Positions 10,653-23,696 are shown, counted from the stretch's first letter. The stretch: DNA of 64,000 nucleotides from Chrysemys picta bellii (GCF_011386835.1 NC_088791.1:28618998-28682997), one strand, 5' to 3'. Translations and numbers: made by a program. The notes: generated from the sequence alone by a model not told the origin.

Positions 10653-11224
10653 AGTGTTCCCTCTAATTTTCCCCACCCATGTGCAGAATGAATTTTTTTA
10701 TATGCACCAATATGGAGGAGATGTGTCATATTGGTGCACATAACGAAATGCATGTGGTGGGGCCGAGGGGTTTGGAGTGTTGGAGGGGGCTCGGGGCTGG
10801 GGGTGCGGGCTCTGGGATAGGACCGGGGATGACGCGTTTGGGGTGCAGGAGGATGCTCAGGGGCTACGGTGGGGAGAGAGGACTCCACCCAGCTCTCTTT
10901 CCCCACAGCAGTACCTGGGTTGGGAGGGAGAGGTGCCTCTCCCCGCTGCGGCAGCTCTGGGGCTGGGGCTAGGGCTGCAGCATAGGTGACCCCGTCCCAG
11001 CAGGTCCAGGCTGGAGGAAGGCCGTGCCTGGGGCTGGCCCAGGCAGCACCGCAGCAGAGTTGGGACTGGGATAGGGTCACCCCGGCCTCAGCAGGTTGGG
11101 GGCCGGGCTAGGTGAGGGCCAGGGGAGAGGCATCCCTCCCCCGGCAAGTCCTCGGGCAGGTTCCCTGAGCACCTGCGTGGCACTAAATAGGCAGCTGCAC
11201 GGCCCTGCAGCTTACAGGGAACCT
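10653..11224. mobile_element. Non-autonomous hAT-like element, AGTGTTCCCTCTAA ends
   Basis: It begins AGTGTTCCCTCTAA and ends TTACAGGGAACCT. The flanks GCCTTCCT and AGCTTCCT match at 6 of 8 bases. The centre is GC-rich and its open frames overlap on both strands without motifs. A related start lies at about 41990. Confidence 0.55.
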
Positions 11225-11511
11225 AGCTTCCTACTTATCTGTCCTTGTCGTGCCTCCCGCACTCACCCAGTCTGCTCCTCCAACAATGCCAGTCTCCAAA
11301 TACCATTTGCCTGCTTTTCTAGTGAACTTTTCTGCACCTTCTGCCACATCACCCCCAAGCATGGAATGGCTTTCCTGAGGTGGTCTTGTCTGCAACCTCA
11401 AACCCCTTCTGAAGACCTACTTCTACTGTGATGCATTCAGTAACTATAACAGTATAGTTGTAGGGTAATTTGGGTAATATCATTTTTACTTGATATAGCA
11501 TCATTTTAAAG

Positions 11512-11513
<2 letters not shown>

Positions 11514-11552
<39 letters not shown>
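11514..11552. repeat. (TA)n microsatellite
   Basis: About 18 uninterrupted TA dinucleotides. Such tracts are length-variable and prone to sequencing error. Confidence 0.95.
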
Positions 11553-11555
<3 letters not shown>

Positions 11556-11559
11556 ACTT

Positions 11560-12640
11560 TGTATTATCAGGATGGGGCCAATCACTGCCTAGCTTGTCTT
11601 CAGTTCTTTCCCCTGCCTTGCACCTCTATTTTCTTTTAGAATATCAGCTCTTTGAGGCAGGGGACGTATCTGTTTTTGTGTTTGGAAGATGCATATTATA
11701 GTGCAGGCATTATCAGAAACAAGAGTTACTAATAATTAAATTAGTGACTGAATGAAAAAAAATCCTTTGCCTGAAACCACAGTTGCAGGAAATTTGCAAA
11801 CTAGCTGTTTAATTAGCGAAGACTGGGGAACAGAAATCCTGCAGTGTCCAGTTTAAAAAAAAAAAAGTCATGACATTTCCTTGTATAAAGCTCTGCTGAT
11901 GTATTTTAAAGCTTTCAGTAGTATGATTAATGCTGATTTGTTCAGACAGGATCTTTAATCCTCAGCATCTTTCCCCCTCTTAGCTCTTCAGTTGTATCTG
12001 ACAACATGTCAGAGCTTGAATAATGGCTTAATTTAGTTTAGGTGAAAGAATCAAACTGTATCAGTAGTGAAATATTGGAATGTTAGCACACCATGGAGCA
12101 TTAATAGAAAATGGGACCAGGCTAAATGAAATTATGCTAAATTACAGTTTGCTGGGGGAAAGGGCAAAAGGCAAAGATTAAACAGTGGCAAAGATTAAAT
12201 ACTAGTCACTGGTGCAGCACTAACTGGAGGGAGCATGGTTACAATGGGGAAGAGGGGTGAATCCAGGAACATATAGAACTCTACTCAGGTATAGAAATGC
12301 ACTCAGACAGTCAATTACCACCTGTCATATCCTCCATTATGGGTATAAGTAGACTTCAGTCTACACTACAAACTGGAATCAGGATTGTAACTTGGTTAGG
12401 GGACAACTACAATGTAATCAAGTTGCATCTGTAGCATAGACAGGGCCTTAATCTCTGTCTAAAGTAGGCAGGGAACCAAGTTACGGTTTATTTATTTATA
12501 TTCAGTTTAAACATGATGCAGATAAATTGTTTCTAACATTATTTGGCTATTTGGTATGGTCAGGACTGGTCAGTGATAATCTTTTAGCATTTTACTCTTG
12601 CAAGTGAGAAATTTTAAAATCTGTTCATTATAGGTATATT
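11560..12640. other. Unassigned AT-rich intergenic sequence
   Basis: No coding exon, RNA gene or clear repeat boundary is recognised. Confidence 0.45.
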
Positions 12641-12641
12641 T

Positions 12642-12642
<1 letters not shown>

Positions 12643-12674
<32 letters not shown>
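12643..12674. repeat. (CT)n microsatellite
   Basis: About 16 uninterrupted CT dinucleotides. Confidence 0.95.
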
Positions 12675-12676
<2 letters not shown>

Positions 12677-12948
12677 AGTAATGAATGGATTTAAATTAGG
12701 CTAGGAACCACCTGGCTTTCCAGGGGTTTCTGCTAACAAGTGATTTTCTATTCAGCAGAAGTGTCCTATCAGCATTTTGCATGTAGTATTTAACTTAGTG
12801 TAGAAAGTCAATCTCACAAAAATATTTTCAGTCTAGTGCCTTGTGAGCTGTCCAGGGACAGTCAAACTAAGATGGACAATTAAAACATATCTTCACTGTA
12901 CAGGTCACTAATCCAGATATATCAGAGCTCCAAACTTATTTTACATAG

Positions 12949-13682
12949 TGTGACAGGGTCAGGCCAGATGGCTACAAGAGAGTAGTAGATACATTAGTTC
13001 CAGGCTAAGCAGGTCCCTTTTCCCTGGGTAAGATAACAGGGACTATTCCAGAACACTCAGGAACTTTCTAGAACTAATTAAGACAGGCAGGCTAATTAGG
13101 ACACTTGTAGCCAATTGGGAAGCTGCTAGAATTAATTAAGGCTAATCAGGACACCTGGTTTAAAAAGGCTCTCACTCCAGTTAGTGAGTGAGGTGTGTGT
13201 GTAAGTAGATGGGAGTGAGAAGATATGCTGCTGGAGGACTGAGGAGTACAAGTGTTAACAAACATCAGGAGGAAGGTCCTGGGGTGAGGATAAAGAAGGT
13301 GTTGGGAGGAGGCTATGAGGAAGTAGCCCAGGGAATTGTAGCTGTTGCACAACTGTTCCAGGAGGTACTCTAGACAGCTGCAGTCCACCAGGCCCTGGGC
13401 TGGAACCTAGGGTAGAGGGTGGGCCTGGGTTCCCTCCCAACTCCTGGTTTAACATAGGAGGTTCCACCAGAGGGGAAACTCTCTGGGCTGTTCCCTGACC
13501 CACATGGTGGATTGTTCTTACTCTTTTTTTTCTCCATACTGGCCTGTGATGAGGTTATCTGAGTGAACAGCAGACTTGAGCCACAAAAGTAGCCAAACTG
13601 AGGGCTACTGTGAATCTCTGAGGCAAGCAAAATCCACCAATAAGCACAGGACCCACCAAGGTAGAGGAGGAACTTTATCACA
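12949..13682 (+). mobile_element. Solo LTR, 734 bp, endogenous retrovirus type
   Basis: The block starts TGTGACAGGG and ends CTTTATCACA (TGTGA/TCACA inverted ends) and is flanked by ATAG on both sides (12945-12948 and 13683-13686), a 4-bp target duplication. A TATA-like TTTAAAAAGG lies at about 13160. No internal retroviral genes are present, so the provirus has been reduced to one LTR by recombination between its LTRs. I associate this LTR type with turtles from memory only. Confidence 0.8.
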
Positions 13683-13686
13683 ATAG

Positions 13687-14366
13687 TCACAGGAATAATA
13701 TTGCAGGAGCACAAGAAACTCATCTGAGTGGAATTTCAGCACAGACCATGCAGAATTTAATTTCATCTGAGAAATTACATCCCATGTAAGGACTATGGGG
13801 TGTACTTAGTCATTATTTTAGGACCTCAGTATTACCTAAATGTACATTTTGGTGAACTTGAGAACTAGGGGCCCGGATTCTTAACAGTACTTAAAGGGTG
13901 CTCTGCTCAGTGTTGCAAAACCTTACCTCAAGGCAGCCTGCTGCCAAGGCTCTCTATACAATGCGTGGGAAGAATTAGGTGCAGGAGGAAGGGATCCATG
14001 GAAGTCAGCAAGTATGAGGCTGTGCTGTCCCCCACCCCAATATCAATGGTCTGCATTCAGTTCTTCTGCTGCAGGGTCTGACAGGTCTCAGGAGTGCTCA
14101 GAGCATGCCTACAGGATCAGGTCCCGCTGGCAAGATTGGTATCCCACTGCCTAATGTGAAAATCCTGCTTTGGAGCCCCTGGGACTTTGGCTTGAACTAG
14201 GGCTATGAGCTGCTCATTAGCTGTGAGGTGGCAAATAAGAACTAGGCAGCTTTGCAAATGCCAACCTGCAGAAACATAGGCAATTAGAGGACTTGGGCAC
14301 CTACAGGGTTAGCTGGCCGCATAATGGTGGTTTTGAAAATGTCAATGGTGCCTAAATGGTGGCCTT
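13687..14366. other. Unassigned sequence
   Basis: No gene or repeat boundary is recognised. Confidence 0.4.
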
Positions 14367-14377
14367 AACTGCCTAAA

Positions 14378-14410
14378 AAGAAGAACAGGAGTACTTGTGG
14401 CACCTTAGAG
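14378..14410 (-). mobile_element. 33-bp Penelope-type micro-insertion with 11-bp target duplication
   Basis: The 33 bases match the minus strand of the CTCTAAGGTGCCACAAG block found at 205-238 and 49117-49141. AACTGCCTAAA is repeated exactly on both sides (14367-14377 and 14411-14421). The insert is only the terminal block of the repeat. Confidence 0.75.
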
Positions 14411-14421
14411 AACTGCCTAAA

Positions 14422-16380
14422 GAGACCGATAAATGCCTTGGAGGATCTGGGCCTACATTCTCTCAACTAAGGTACCTCTGAGGTATTCATGAGCATGACC
14501 TCCTCAGTCAGACTTCCTGCAGAACAGCATCCCAAACTTGCATGAACTCAGCGAGAAGGAGGCGATCATCTTGCATGGAAATGAACAAGAAATCCCTGAC
14601 ATGTCATTTTAAGTCATCTTCAATGAACAAAGGAGTGGTGTGTTTTTTTTTTTTATTGTTTTTTTTTTTTATTGAACAGTGTGTACTCTCATGTAGTTCA
14701 TCTAAAAGGAATGTGTAGATGATTGTTTAAACCATAACTCAAAAAGTTGTCTAAAAGTGATTTATGTCAGTTGTAAAAAGAAACTGAATTCAGCATGTAA
14801 TGAAGATGAAACATCAGGACTTAGTTCATACAATAGCCAGGGCAAGGCCAAGCCCAGTACAAGATTTTATTTCTAAAAGACTAGATACTGGATACTACTG
14901 GTATTGTTAAAATATATGCAATTAATTTAGATTTTTTTTTCAGTTAATATTTTACCAGCCTATAGTGTCATGCTTGGTTGTCCACTGAGCTTTCTGGTCT
15001 ATACATTATTCAGTATTACTTTCAATATCCCAGACTATTTATGTTGTGTATGTGTGTGGGACCTAAACCAGCAGGAATAATATTTCATTACTGCTAGCCC
15101 ATGGATGTTCAGCAGGGCTCCTGAGTGCTACAACCTGAGCCATCATCAGAGGTCACTTTGACCTTCTACCTACTAGGGACAGTGTCTGACAGCCAACCTC
15201 TGTCTTTAGATGTAAATGTATTATATTCATGCCAGACTCTAGATTGGTTAATCTTCTGGACACACTACAAAACTGTCCTTTCTTCACTGGCTTTTTAGAA
15301 CAGAACAGGGGGAGGGTGGAAAGGGGGATCTGGTGAATTTTGATATAATGGCTTTGCCGCACACTACATCAACATATATTCCCTAATGTGTGTCTTGCAT
15401 AGAAGGTGCATAACCCTGTTTGGGGTATCTAAATTGTACCATAATACAAATATATTGTACCATAATACAATTGTACCAATAATAATGAGGTAGAAGATGT
15501 GATAATCTGTAGCTAATATGAGCTTTTGTTTGCCTCACCTGCACTTTGCCCTCTAATCCAGCTCCCATACAGCAATTAAAATTCCCAAGTTTATAAACAG
15601 CTTCACACAGCTGGCATTTCTCTTCTAAATCAATTAGAAATATTTGTACCTTTCCTGGCCTCAAAAATGAACCCCTCTATCCCCCAAAATTAAAAATACA
15701 AGAGTCTGAGGCTCAGCATAGGCAACATACAGTAGGACTCATGGTAAATCAGAGGTCCGAAGGTACTTTCCAGTGAAAGTTAGGTTATTTGTCTTTCATT
15801 TTCTGGTAAATTAAACTCCTCCAAAGCAAAGGTAAATTTCACTAGTAGTCTGGGGACTACTAGACAATCATCAGACTTCTGATAAACTGTTTTGACATCT
15901 TGGTAATATGGAAGGTGTTCATTATTTTGAGATAGATCAGGTCTATAACATCCACCAATGTTATCCAGGAAAAGGTTTTAAAGGAAAAACAAAACACTAC
16001 ATCAGCATATTGAAAAAACAGTACATGGCCCTGACTCTCAGCAATTTGCTTTTACTTGCCAGTTATCTGAATTGCAGTCTCATAGCTTATGACATCAGTG
16101 GAGCCCCTCAGATGAACTGCAGCCTTGAACTGTATTTACTCTGCAGCTATGTTAGCCAAAAGTGTTGGAGCATGTTATGTCCTGCAGGGTCCTGAGTCTC
16201 TCCACATACATGCTCAGCAGCCGGAGCGACTATTGACTTCAGGACGCTTAGTACCTTGCAGGATTGTAGCTTATAAAGGCAAAGTCTGAACTATTTCATC
16301 TGTTTTCTCAAGAACAGTACTGAGGTGAAGTATTATAGAACAGATTGTATTCTGATTAGCTGTCATTGGACTGTAACATT
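14422..16380. other. Unassigned sequence
   Basis: T-rich runs lie near 14645 and 14930 and a small tandem duplication (TTGTACCATAATACAA) near 15435-15475. No exon is supported. Confidence 0.4.
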
Positions 16381-16389
16381 TCTCTCAAT

Positions 16390-16684
16390 ATCAGCGGCGG
16401 CTCCAGGCACTAGCACTCCAAGCGCGTGCCTGGGGTGGCAAGCCACGGGGGGCGCCCTGCCGGTCCCTGTAAGGATGGCAGTCAGGCTGCCTTTGGCGGC
16501 ATGCCTGTGGGAGGTCTGTGGATTTGGTGGGAGGTCTGCGGCGGGTACGCCGAAGCCGCGGGACCAGCGGACCTCTCGCAGGCATGCTGCTGAATCCGCG
16601 GGACTGGGGACCTCCCGCGGGCGCGCTGCCCAAGGCAGCCTGCCTGCTGTGCTTGGGGTGGCAAAAAAGCTAGAACTGCCCCTG
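16390..16684. mobile_element. Non-autonomous hAT element, 295 bp, GC-rich
   Basis: It starts CAGCGGCGGCTCCAG, ends CTAGAACTGCCCCTG, and is flanked by CTCAATAT exactly on both sides (16382-16389 and 16685-16692). The four overlapping open frames inside are a product of its GC content. Confidence 0.9.
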
Positions 16685-16846
16685 CTCAATATAAGTTTAA
16701 AGAAATGTCTGATTTTTGCCCCCCCCCCCACCCATTGTGCCAGATTTAAAAGTGAGCCAAGAGGTGTATCAGACAGAGCCAGCTCCCATTGAAGATTATG
16801 AAAATTTTTCCACTACCTTCACAGGAAGCAGGATAGTACTTTACAT

Positions 16847-16957
16847 GGGGTTGCCAACCTTCCAGGACTGTTCTGGAATTAAGGATTAATTTTTAATTAA
16901 AGATTATGTTGTGATGAAACCTCCATGAATATGCCCAACCAAAACTGGCAACCTTAG
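16847..16957. mobile_element. Short hAT-like MITE, GGGTTGCCAAC ends
   Basis: GGGGTTGCCAACC at one end and GGCAACCTTAG at the other are inverted. The flanks CTTTACAT (16839-16846) and CTTTACGT (16958-16965) match at 7 of 8 bases. Confidence 0.7.
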
Positions 16958-17329
16958 CTTTACGTGTAGTGCTGCATCATGCCCGTTGCCATGTAGTAAC
17001 ATCATAACCTGCAATACCAAACTCCTTCAGTCACTCAGCAAGCGACCTTTGTAACAGTGTGGCAAGAGCTACAATCCTTCACAGGGATGTACTGCAGAGT
17101 CATCCAGTTTTCAGTTGCTAGAACTCCGCCTAGGGACTCAGAATTATTTCTGCTGATTCAGTGGCGAATGGATTGTGGTAAACCCCAATCGAATGCGAGA
17201 GGAGTCGTAGGCCCTCTCTAGGGGGGTGGAAAATAGGGCCCAGCAGGGAGAGAAGACTAGAAACACAGAAAACTCAGGAGGAGATTCAGGCCAAGTTTGT
17301 TTTGTTGTTATTGATGTTCATAATAAAAG

Positions 17330-17635
17330 CAGGGGTCGGCAACTTTTCAGAAGTGATGTGCCGAGTCTTCATTTATTCACTCTAATTTAAGGTTTCGCGT
17401 GCCAGTAATACATTTTAACGTTTTTAGAAGGTCTATTTCTATAAGTCTTTAATATATAACTAAACTATTGTATGTAAAGTAAATAAGGTTTTTAAAATGT
17501 TTAAGAAGCTTCATTTAAAATTAAATTAAAATGCAAAGCCTCCCAGACCCTGGCCAGGACCCAGGCAGTGTGAGTGCCACTGAAAATCAGATCACGTGCC
17601 GCCTTCGACACACGTGCCATAGGTTGCCTACCCCG
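17330..17635. mobile_element. hAT-type MITE, CAGGGGTCGGCAAC ends
   Basis: The start CAGGGGTCGGCAAC and end GTTGCCTACCCCG are inverted. Flanking AATAAAAG and ATAAAGGT suggest a decayed duplication. It is non-coding. Confidence 0.7.
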
Positions 17636-17639
17636 ATAA

Positions 17640-18683
17640 AGGTAAAGATGAGTTTTGGATGGTAACCTAGACTCTGATCCAGCAAACATTTACTCATATG
17701 CTTAAACTTAACCATGAGAGGAGTCCTGTTGACTTCAGGGGGGCTACTAACATGATTAAAGTTAAACATATATGTAAATTATTACAGAATGGAGACCTAG
17801 CATGTGTGCGCTGTTTTGTAAAGTGGGGTGGTAGGGTGGATAGGCCCAACTCTACCAGTGCAGAACTGCATGAATATGGAGCAGGCAAGGGGTACAAATG
17901 GAGCTAGGTGTCCAAGATCGGGATGAGCTGCCCTACTCCAGGATAGGAGCAGAGTGCTAGGTTGGGGGTGTGTGAATAGTCAGGAAGGTCTCAGAGGCAC
18001 TGGGTGAGGGACTGTGGATGAGCTGTTGGTGGTCTATGGGGTGAGTGTGGGAGGTTGGGTTGGGGGTTAGGATATGTCAGGGCTGCTGGTGTGTGTGTAG
18101 GCTACCAGGATAAGTGGAGGCTGGTGGAGGGTTGTTGGGGTATATGTGGGTGGAAGAGGATTTTAGGGGTCTGTGTGGGGTGCAGAAAGGAACATTCTGG
18201 GATCTGTGTGGGATGGGGTAAGTACAGGGCAGGGGTGCTTTAAAGTGAGGGTCCCTATTTCCATAGTGCATAGGGCTCCAAAATTCTTTAATTTTGGTCT
18301 GCATTATCAACTCCTCATGCTTTCCAAAGCTTCATTTTCACACCACCACACACCACTTTATCTCACAGGATTGATGGCTCTGCCTCCATACTCTCCTTTC
18401 CATCTTCCTGTATTGTGAGTGGCACTTACGAGGCATATAGATTCCTGTGCCAATCTCCTCATGGGTGTTGATCTCAACTTCAGGGTGGACTCTGCCATCG
18501 TGATATTATGCTCAATCATGAGGGAAACTTCTGGTAAGAAGTCGGACTACTGTGACTATACCTTGTGATTCTCAAGTTATGTTAAAAGAACAGGAGTACT
18601 TGTGGCACCACTCCTGGGGAAAAAAACCCTGATTCACATTAACTTTTCAGATTAAAAAGATGCCCTCTATAGCCAGCATAGTT
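17640..18683. other. Unassigned; degenerate G-rich block and repeat fragment
   Basis: At 17940-18240 the plus strand is a degenerate run of GTGGG- and TGTGTGG-like motifs, an old minisatellite. At 18588-18612 lies another minus-strand piece of the GTACTTGTGGCACC repeat. No gene is recognised. Confidence 0.5.
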
Positions 18684-19524
18684 TACAGTAACTCCTCACT
18701 TAACGTAGTTATGTTCCTGAAAAATGCGACTTTAAGCAAAACTGTGTTAAGCAAATCCAATTTCCCCATAAGAATTAATGTAAATAGGGGGGGGGCATTA
18801 GGTTCCAGGGAAACTTTTTTCACCAGACAAAAAACTATATATTATACACAGAGTATACAGTTTAAACAATTTAATACTGTTCACAGCTATGATGATTGTG
18901 AAGCTTGGTTGAGGTAGTGAAGTTAGAGGGTGGAAGAGGGTGGGATATTTCCCAGGGAATGCCTTGCTGCTAAATCAGTGGTTCTCAAACTTTTGTAGTG
19001 GTGACCCCTTTCACATAGGAAGCCTCTGAGTATGACCTCCTCCCATATAAATTAAAAATACTTTTTAATATATTTAACAGCATTATAAATGCTGGAGGCA
19101 AAGCAGGGTTTGGGGTGGAGGCTGACAGCTCACGACACCCTCCCCCCCACGTAATAACCTCGTGACATCCCCCCAAGAACCCCTGTGCTAAATGATGAAC
19201 CCCTATTTTATGAATTAATTGTGAATTAAGGAGTTCATAACATTGAACATTTCAAAATTACAGTAGATACAGTGCAGAAGTGAATTTATTAATCATTCAA
19301 TGATAGTGTACATAACACATGGTAACACAGTTTTACAGTGTGCCTGATTTTTCTGTTTGAGAGAACTTTATCACCAAATCTCTCTTTTCAAACCTGGACA
19401 AATCCTTGAATGCTGGCTGAAGGATTGAAGTCACTTTTGAAAGCAGAAAGTTGGCAGCAGAAAAATCATGCATATAACTGGTTGTTCACAAGATTTATGT
19501 TCATAAAATTGGGGATCTACTGTA
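18684..19524. mobile_element. Tc1/mariner (Tigger-like) element split by a hAT MITE
   Basis: The block starts TACAGTAACTCC and ends GGATCTACTGTA, matching inverted ends at 10 of 12 bases with TA at both borders. It carries no transposase frame. The hAT MITE at 18976-19185 sits inside it with a perfect duplication, so the mariner element is the older one. Confidence 0.65.
18976..19185 (+). mobile_element. hAT-type MITE with perfect 8-bp duplication
   Basis: It begins CAGTGGTTCTCAAAC and ends AAGAACCCCTG, with TGCTAAAT repeated exactly at 18968-18975 and 19186-19193. Same family and orientation as 768-982. Confidence 0.92.
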
Positions 19525-20770
19525 CTTCACACTAACAGCCTCTGTACTAACTCCGAAGTACTACTCAAGAAATGTTAACTGAAGCCCAGGTTTACCACAA
19601 ACAATTGTATCCAAGTCTTAGAAAATCTGTTGAGTAGTTCACTGTGGTTTTCCAGTAGCTTGTTTGTAGATAATCATCACTTTTCTGAAAGATAATATGG
19701 GAAAATATGATGTGGTCTCTTGTTCATTAATAGTTGTTCACAACAATATCAAGAGAATTAAAAAGATCTAGGATTCCAGTTCTCAATCTATAGACCTTCA
19801 ACTATCTATCTAAAATACTTATGAGCCCCATTACCATAGTATCTAAGCAACCCCGAACTTTGATAACTACTATAAACTATTGATTTTCAAAATTAAATGG
19901 CATTAGCATAGTCACTTAACATAACCATGGATTTGACTTTGTTAGAGTACTTTATCATGAACTTTTATTGATTTTGGACCAGATCCATTTTTTTAAAATA
20001 TTTTTCATAACCTGAGTATTAATCACTTTGGTAAATAGCAGTTCACGGACACTAAAATGCAAAAGACTGAAAGGGAGGCTTAGGAAAGGCATCTGTCTGC
20101 ATCAGGATATTCTGAAATATATTTTATATATTTGAACAGAAAATTAATGGGGGGAACGTGTAAATGTATTTGCTTTTGACAGTATTTTAAATGTTTCTTT
20201 TGCTTTTGTCTGTACAGTGAGGAGATGCTGTTTGCAGAGAACAAAGGACAACACTCCCTCTGCTCCTACTACCAAGGAACAGAGAGAAGCTGCTGCTAAG
20301 GGCAAGAGAACACCAGCCTGTGGACTGGAATCCTGGAGTGAAGTCCTGGCCCCACTGAATTCAATGGCAACACTCTCATTGACTGCTACAGTGTCAAGAT
20401 TTCCCTACTGGAGCCTCAGTGGGATTCATCTGATCAGCTGATGGTGTTTTTTTATTTTAGTGTGTTCTGTGTCCACTGAAAGGCCTACAATGGGGACTGC
20501 TGATGTGGGGCAGTGTTGGGGGATCAAAGTCCTAGAGGGCAGGTTCCTGGTCTGAAAGAAAGAGGGGGAATGGGACAAGGATAAAACTAAAAAAGAAAAC
20601 ATGTGGAAGAGGCTGATTTAACTTAGAAAGATTAACCGGGACTAAGAGTAGTTGCCACTTTAACCTGGCACTATGTAATTGTATAGGATAATTACTGACC
20701 TTACCAAGTACATGAGAAACTATTTACCAGGAGGCTTGTGAAGTCTGGATTATTGCTTGCTACCTGAACT
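19525..20770. other. Unassigned sequence with an old repeat motif
   Basis: No exon is supported. The stretch 20330-20400 (CCACTGAATTCAATGG and flanks) looks like an old amniote repeat. The 74-residue open frame at 20217-20441 has no family signature. Confidence 0.4.
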
Positions 20771-21015
20771 CAGGGCGGGGGCAACACGCGGAGCCTCCCT
20801 GGCCGCCCATGCGCTTAGAGGCCACAGGACCTGGCAGCCACTTCAAGGAGCCATGCACAGCCAGGGCAGGCAGGGAGCCTGCCTTAGCCTCAGGCCCCCA
20901 CTGCTGCGCTGCCAACCAGACTTTTAACGGCCAGCTCGGCAGTGCCGTCCGGAGCCACCAGGGTCCCTTTTCGACCGGGCATTCTGCTCAAAAATTGGAC
21001 ACCTGGCAGCCCTAA
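20771..21015 (-). repeat. GC-rich transposon fragment (GGCAGCCCTA end)
   Basis: An isolated GC-rich island in AT-rich DNA, ending GACACCTGGCAGCCCTA. That end resembles a hAT-type terminus but no partner end or duplication is visible, so it is probably truncated. Confidence 0.4.
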
Positions 21016-23510
21016 ATCATACAACTGCAGGCTTTTCAATTTATGAGGGTCCTTCTGAAGATAAACTCTTACTCCTCTCATCCATAATTATATGCATTTT
21101 GTTGAGTGAACTAGTGGGAGTTAAAAGTCCAGTACAACCGATCAGGCTTTATTCCAGTCTCAATTACACTGATGCAGAATTACCAACTCTTGTCGTTTTA
21201 TAGTGACTCGAGTGATTTTTGGGGTGAGGTGTTTTTGCCTGTCCCATGAAAACATGATGAAAGGTGCCAACTCATGAATTTTCCCATATTCAAAATGACC
21301 ACCATCTCCTATTACTGTCAATGGAGCTGAAGCCAGCAAGATGGTCACCATTTCCCTACAGTTTATATGTGGAAGTGAGGTTGCCCTTAATAAAATTGGC
21401 TGTCACCTCGCACTGTTTCCAATTAGATTGAAGCCATGCCCACAGGCAAAATGGCTTCCACTGTATGGTTCAGGGATCTGGAGGAGCAGCAGAGACACTC
21501 AAAAGTGGCTGGGGAAAGCAGGGGGCAGATTTAGGAGTTCCAGAGGGATGGGGGGCAAGAGGGAGTCCGAGAAGGGTGAAGAGGACAGGAGATGGGTAGG
21601 ATAGCAGCTCCCCCAGCCTAGGGGTAGTGGTGTGGAAGGGGAGTAACTTCTGAGCAACCAAGGGAAGGCTAACAAACTGCTCCTGAGTCACAGGATTTTG
21701 GCGGCTTCAGGAGGAGCTATTGCAATTATGCCAGAAGCTCCTCTGATCATGTGATCAACTTCACACAGTGGTTAAATCACAATCTACTGTTGCAAAGATC
21801 AATACAGAACCGTACCATTATCACAGCACTAGTATTCTTTTTTTTGTTTATACATTTGAATGATAAAAACTGTCTTCTGTTAAATGTGAGCAATTAAGCT
21901 GCAGTACATTATGTCAACATGTAACCTCTAATGTTGCATTATAATTGTTTGAGTATAACTGTGTTCTTGTAACAAGCCCCAGTTGGGATGGAACCTTCAG
22001 TATTAAAAGCATGAGTCTTGCCTGCTTGAGCTCAGGAGTAACTCCTTTAGAGTGCAGCTGTTGTAGACTTTTATCCTCTTCTGTGGACTAGCCACTAAAG
22101 GGGCACAAACATGCATTCTCTTATTAGAGTAGGCTATATTCTTATTTTACATAACAGAATGCCAGTGACTGGCATTATTTATGTCATTATAAACAGGGCT
22201 CCAATGTAGAATACAATCAAGTGTTTTTATCACCAAATAGGATGGTGTAATAACATTTCATCGCATTGGAATTCCTTGTATATTTTATATGTTACTCTTC
22301 AGGTCAAGCAGTCAAGACCCATGCTTTTAATAATGAAGGTCTCAGCCCAAGTGGGGCTTGTTACAAGAAAACAGTTATAATTAAATTTTCTTAAAGCCTG
22401 AGAATGTGGTGTCATGTGAACACACCAGCATGTTAGCTTTTTTATTTTTTTTTAAGTAGGTTTCTAGCCCTGATGGTTTCCAAGAAAAGCTTGTGAACAT
22501 GGACCCTAAAGGTTTCAAAGCCAGAAGACAAATAAGAACTGCAAATGTACGATTTTAAAAACGTCAAGATTTTTAAGCCAGTCTCATGATATTTTGGAGC
22601 CTGACGCAATTTTGGGATTGGCAGTATTGTATCATGCACCCTTTGGAATGGATAAACATTTGACTACTGCTGTTTACCACTTGGATTGTGGTAGGGTCAG
22701 AAACCCTGATTGGCATTATGTCCCCACTATGCTAGGCACTAGACAGACAAACAGATACAGCCCGTGCCTTGGTTATAAAAGCATGACCCCTACTTCTAAG
22801 AGTGACTTTGATTTTTCTCAATGTGTATCCCCTGAAACCACTTGCTACACATTTCTGTGTAATTTGACTTGAGTTTTAAAATTCTCTTATATTACAGGTT
22901 CTAAGCAAGATTAAAGGGGAAATGCTTGAGATTTATGTTGGTGTTCACACAGTAGCATCATATGCACCATTGCAAACAGTCTTTTCTATTTACTTATTTG
23001 ATCAAATTGCAGGCACAAAAGCAAAAACGTAAAAACAGTTGGAAGGTTTTAATGTTAAGAACACTATCAACACCTTTAGGACTTGAAAATGTACCCTCCT
23101 TTAATAGAAAGCAGATCACATGCCCAGTCTCTGAAGAATGCCTTTTTTAATCTATTCAACATTAGATTTTTTTTTAATAGTTTGTGTCCTTAGTGACCCT
23201 CATGATAACTGTTTGTAGCTCTATCACTGCTGCTGGCTCGAAGTCAGAGAGAGAGATTTTAGATAACACAAAGCTAGGGTACTTAGTATCTGTGTTCAAC
23301 AAAGGTACCATGGAATTTTTACAGAGGGGGGGCTTCAGTCACAGTGTTTTGGACAAATGCTCAAGATATTTACCTTCTGCCAACCTAATTTTCCTCCTCC
23401 AGTGTCAAGTGGATGACTTTTTCTTTGTTTGTGCTAAACTGTTGTGTAGTGTTTCAGAGGAGCTGTAATTCACTTGGGGACAAAGTATTTCTGTACATAC
23501 ATGGGATTTA
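21016..23510. other. Unassigned AT-rich sequence
   Basis: No gene or RNA is recognised. Open frames in this stretch (for example 22594-22872 and 23184-23468) lack motifs. Confidence 0.4.
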
Positions 23511-23514
23511 GTAT

Positions 23515-23696
23515 TCATAGAATATCAGGGTTGGAAGGGACCTCAGGAGGTCATCTAGTCCAACCCCCTGCTCAAAGCAGGACCAATCCCCAAACAGATT
23601 TTTGCCCCAGGTCCCTAAATGGCCCCTTCAAGGATTGAACTCACAACCTTGGGTTTAGCAGGCCAATGCTCAAACCACTGAGCTATCCCTCCCCCC
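23515..23696 (-). mobile_element. Cry-type tRNA-derived SINE, full length
   Basis: On the minus strand the element starts with a tRNA-like head: A box TAGCTCAGTGG (23685-23675) and B box GAGTTCAATCC (23642-23632). The tail GGTTGGAAGGG to ATATTCTATGAA resembles the CR1 3' end. This is the layout of the turtle Cry SINEs, moved by CR1 reverse transcriptase. The head is a pol III promoter, not a working tRNA gene. Confidence 0.85.
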
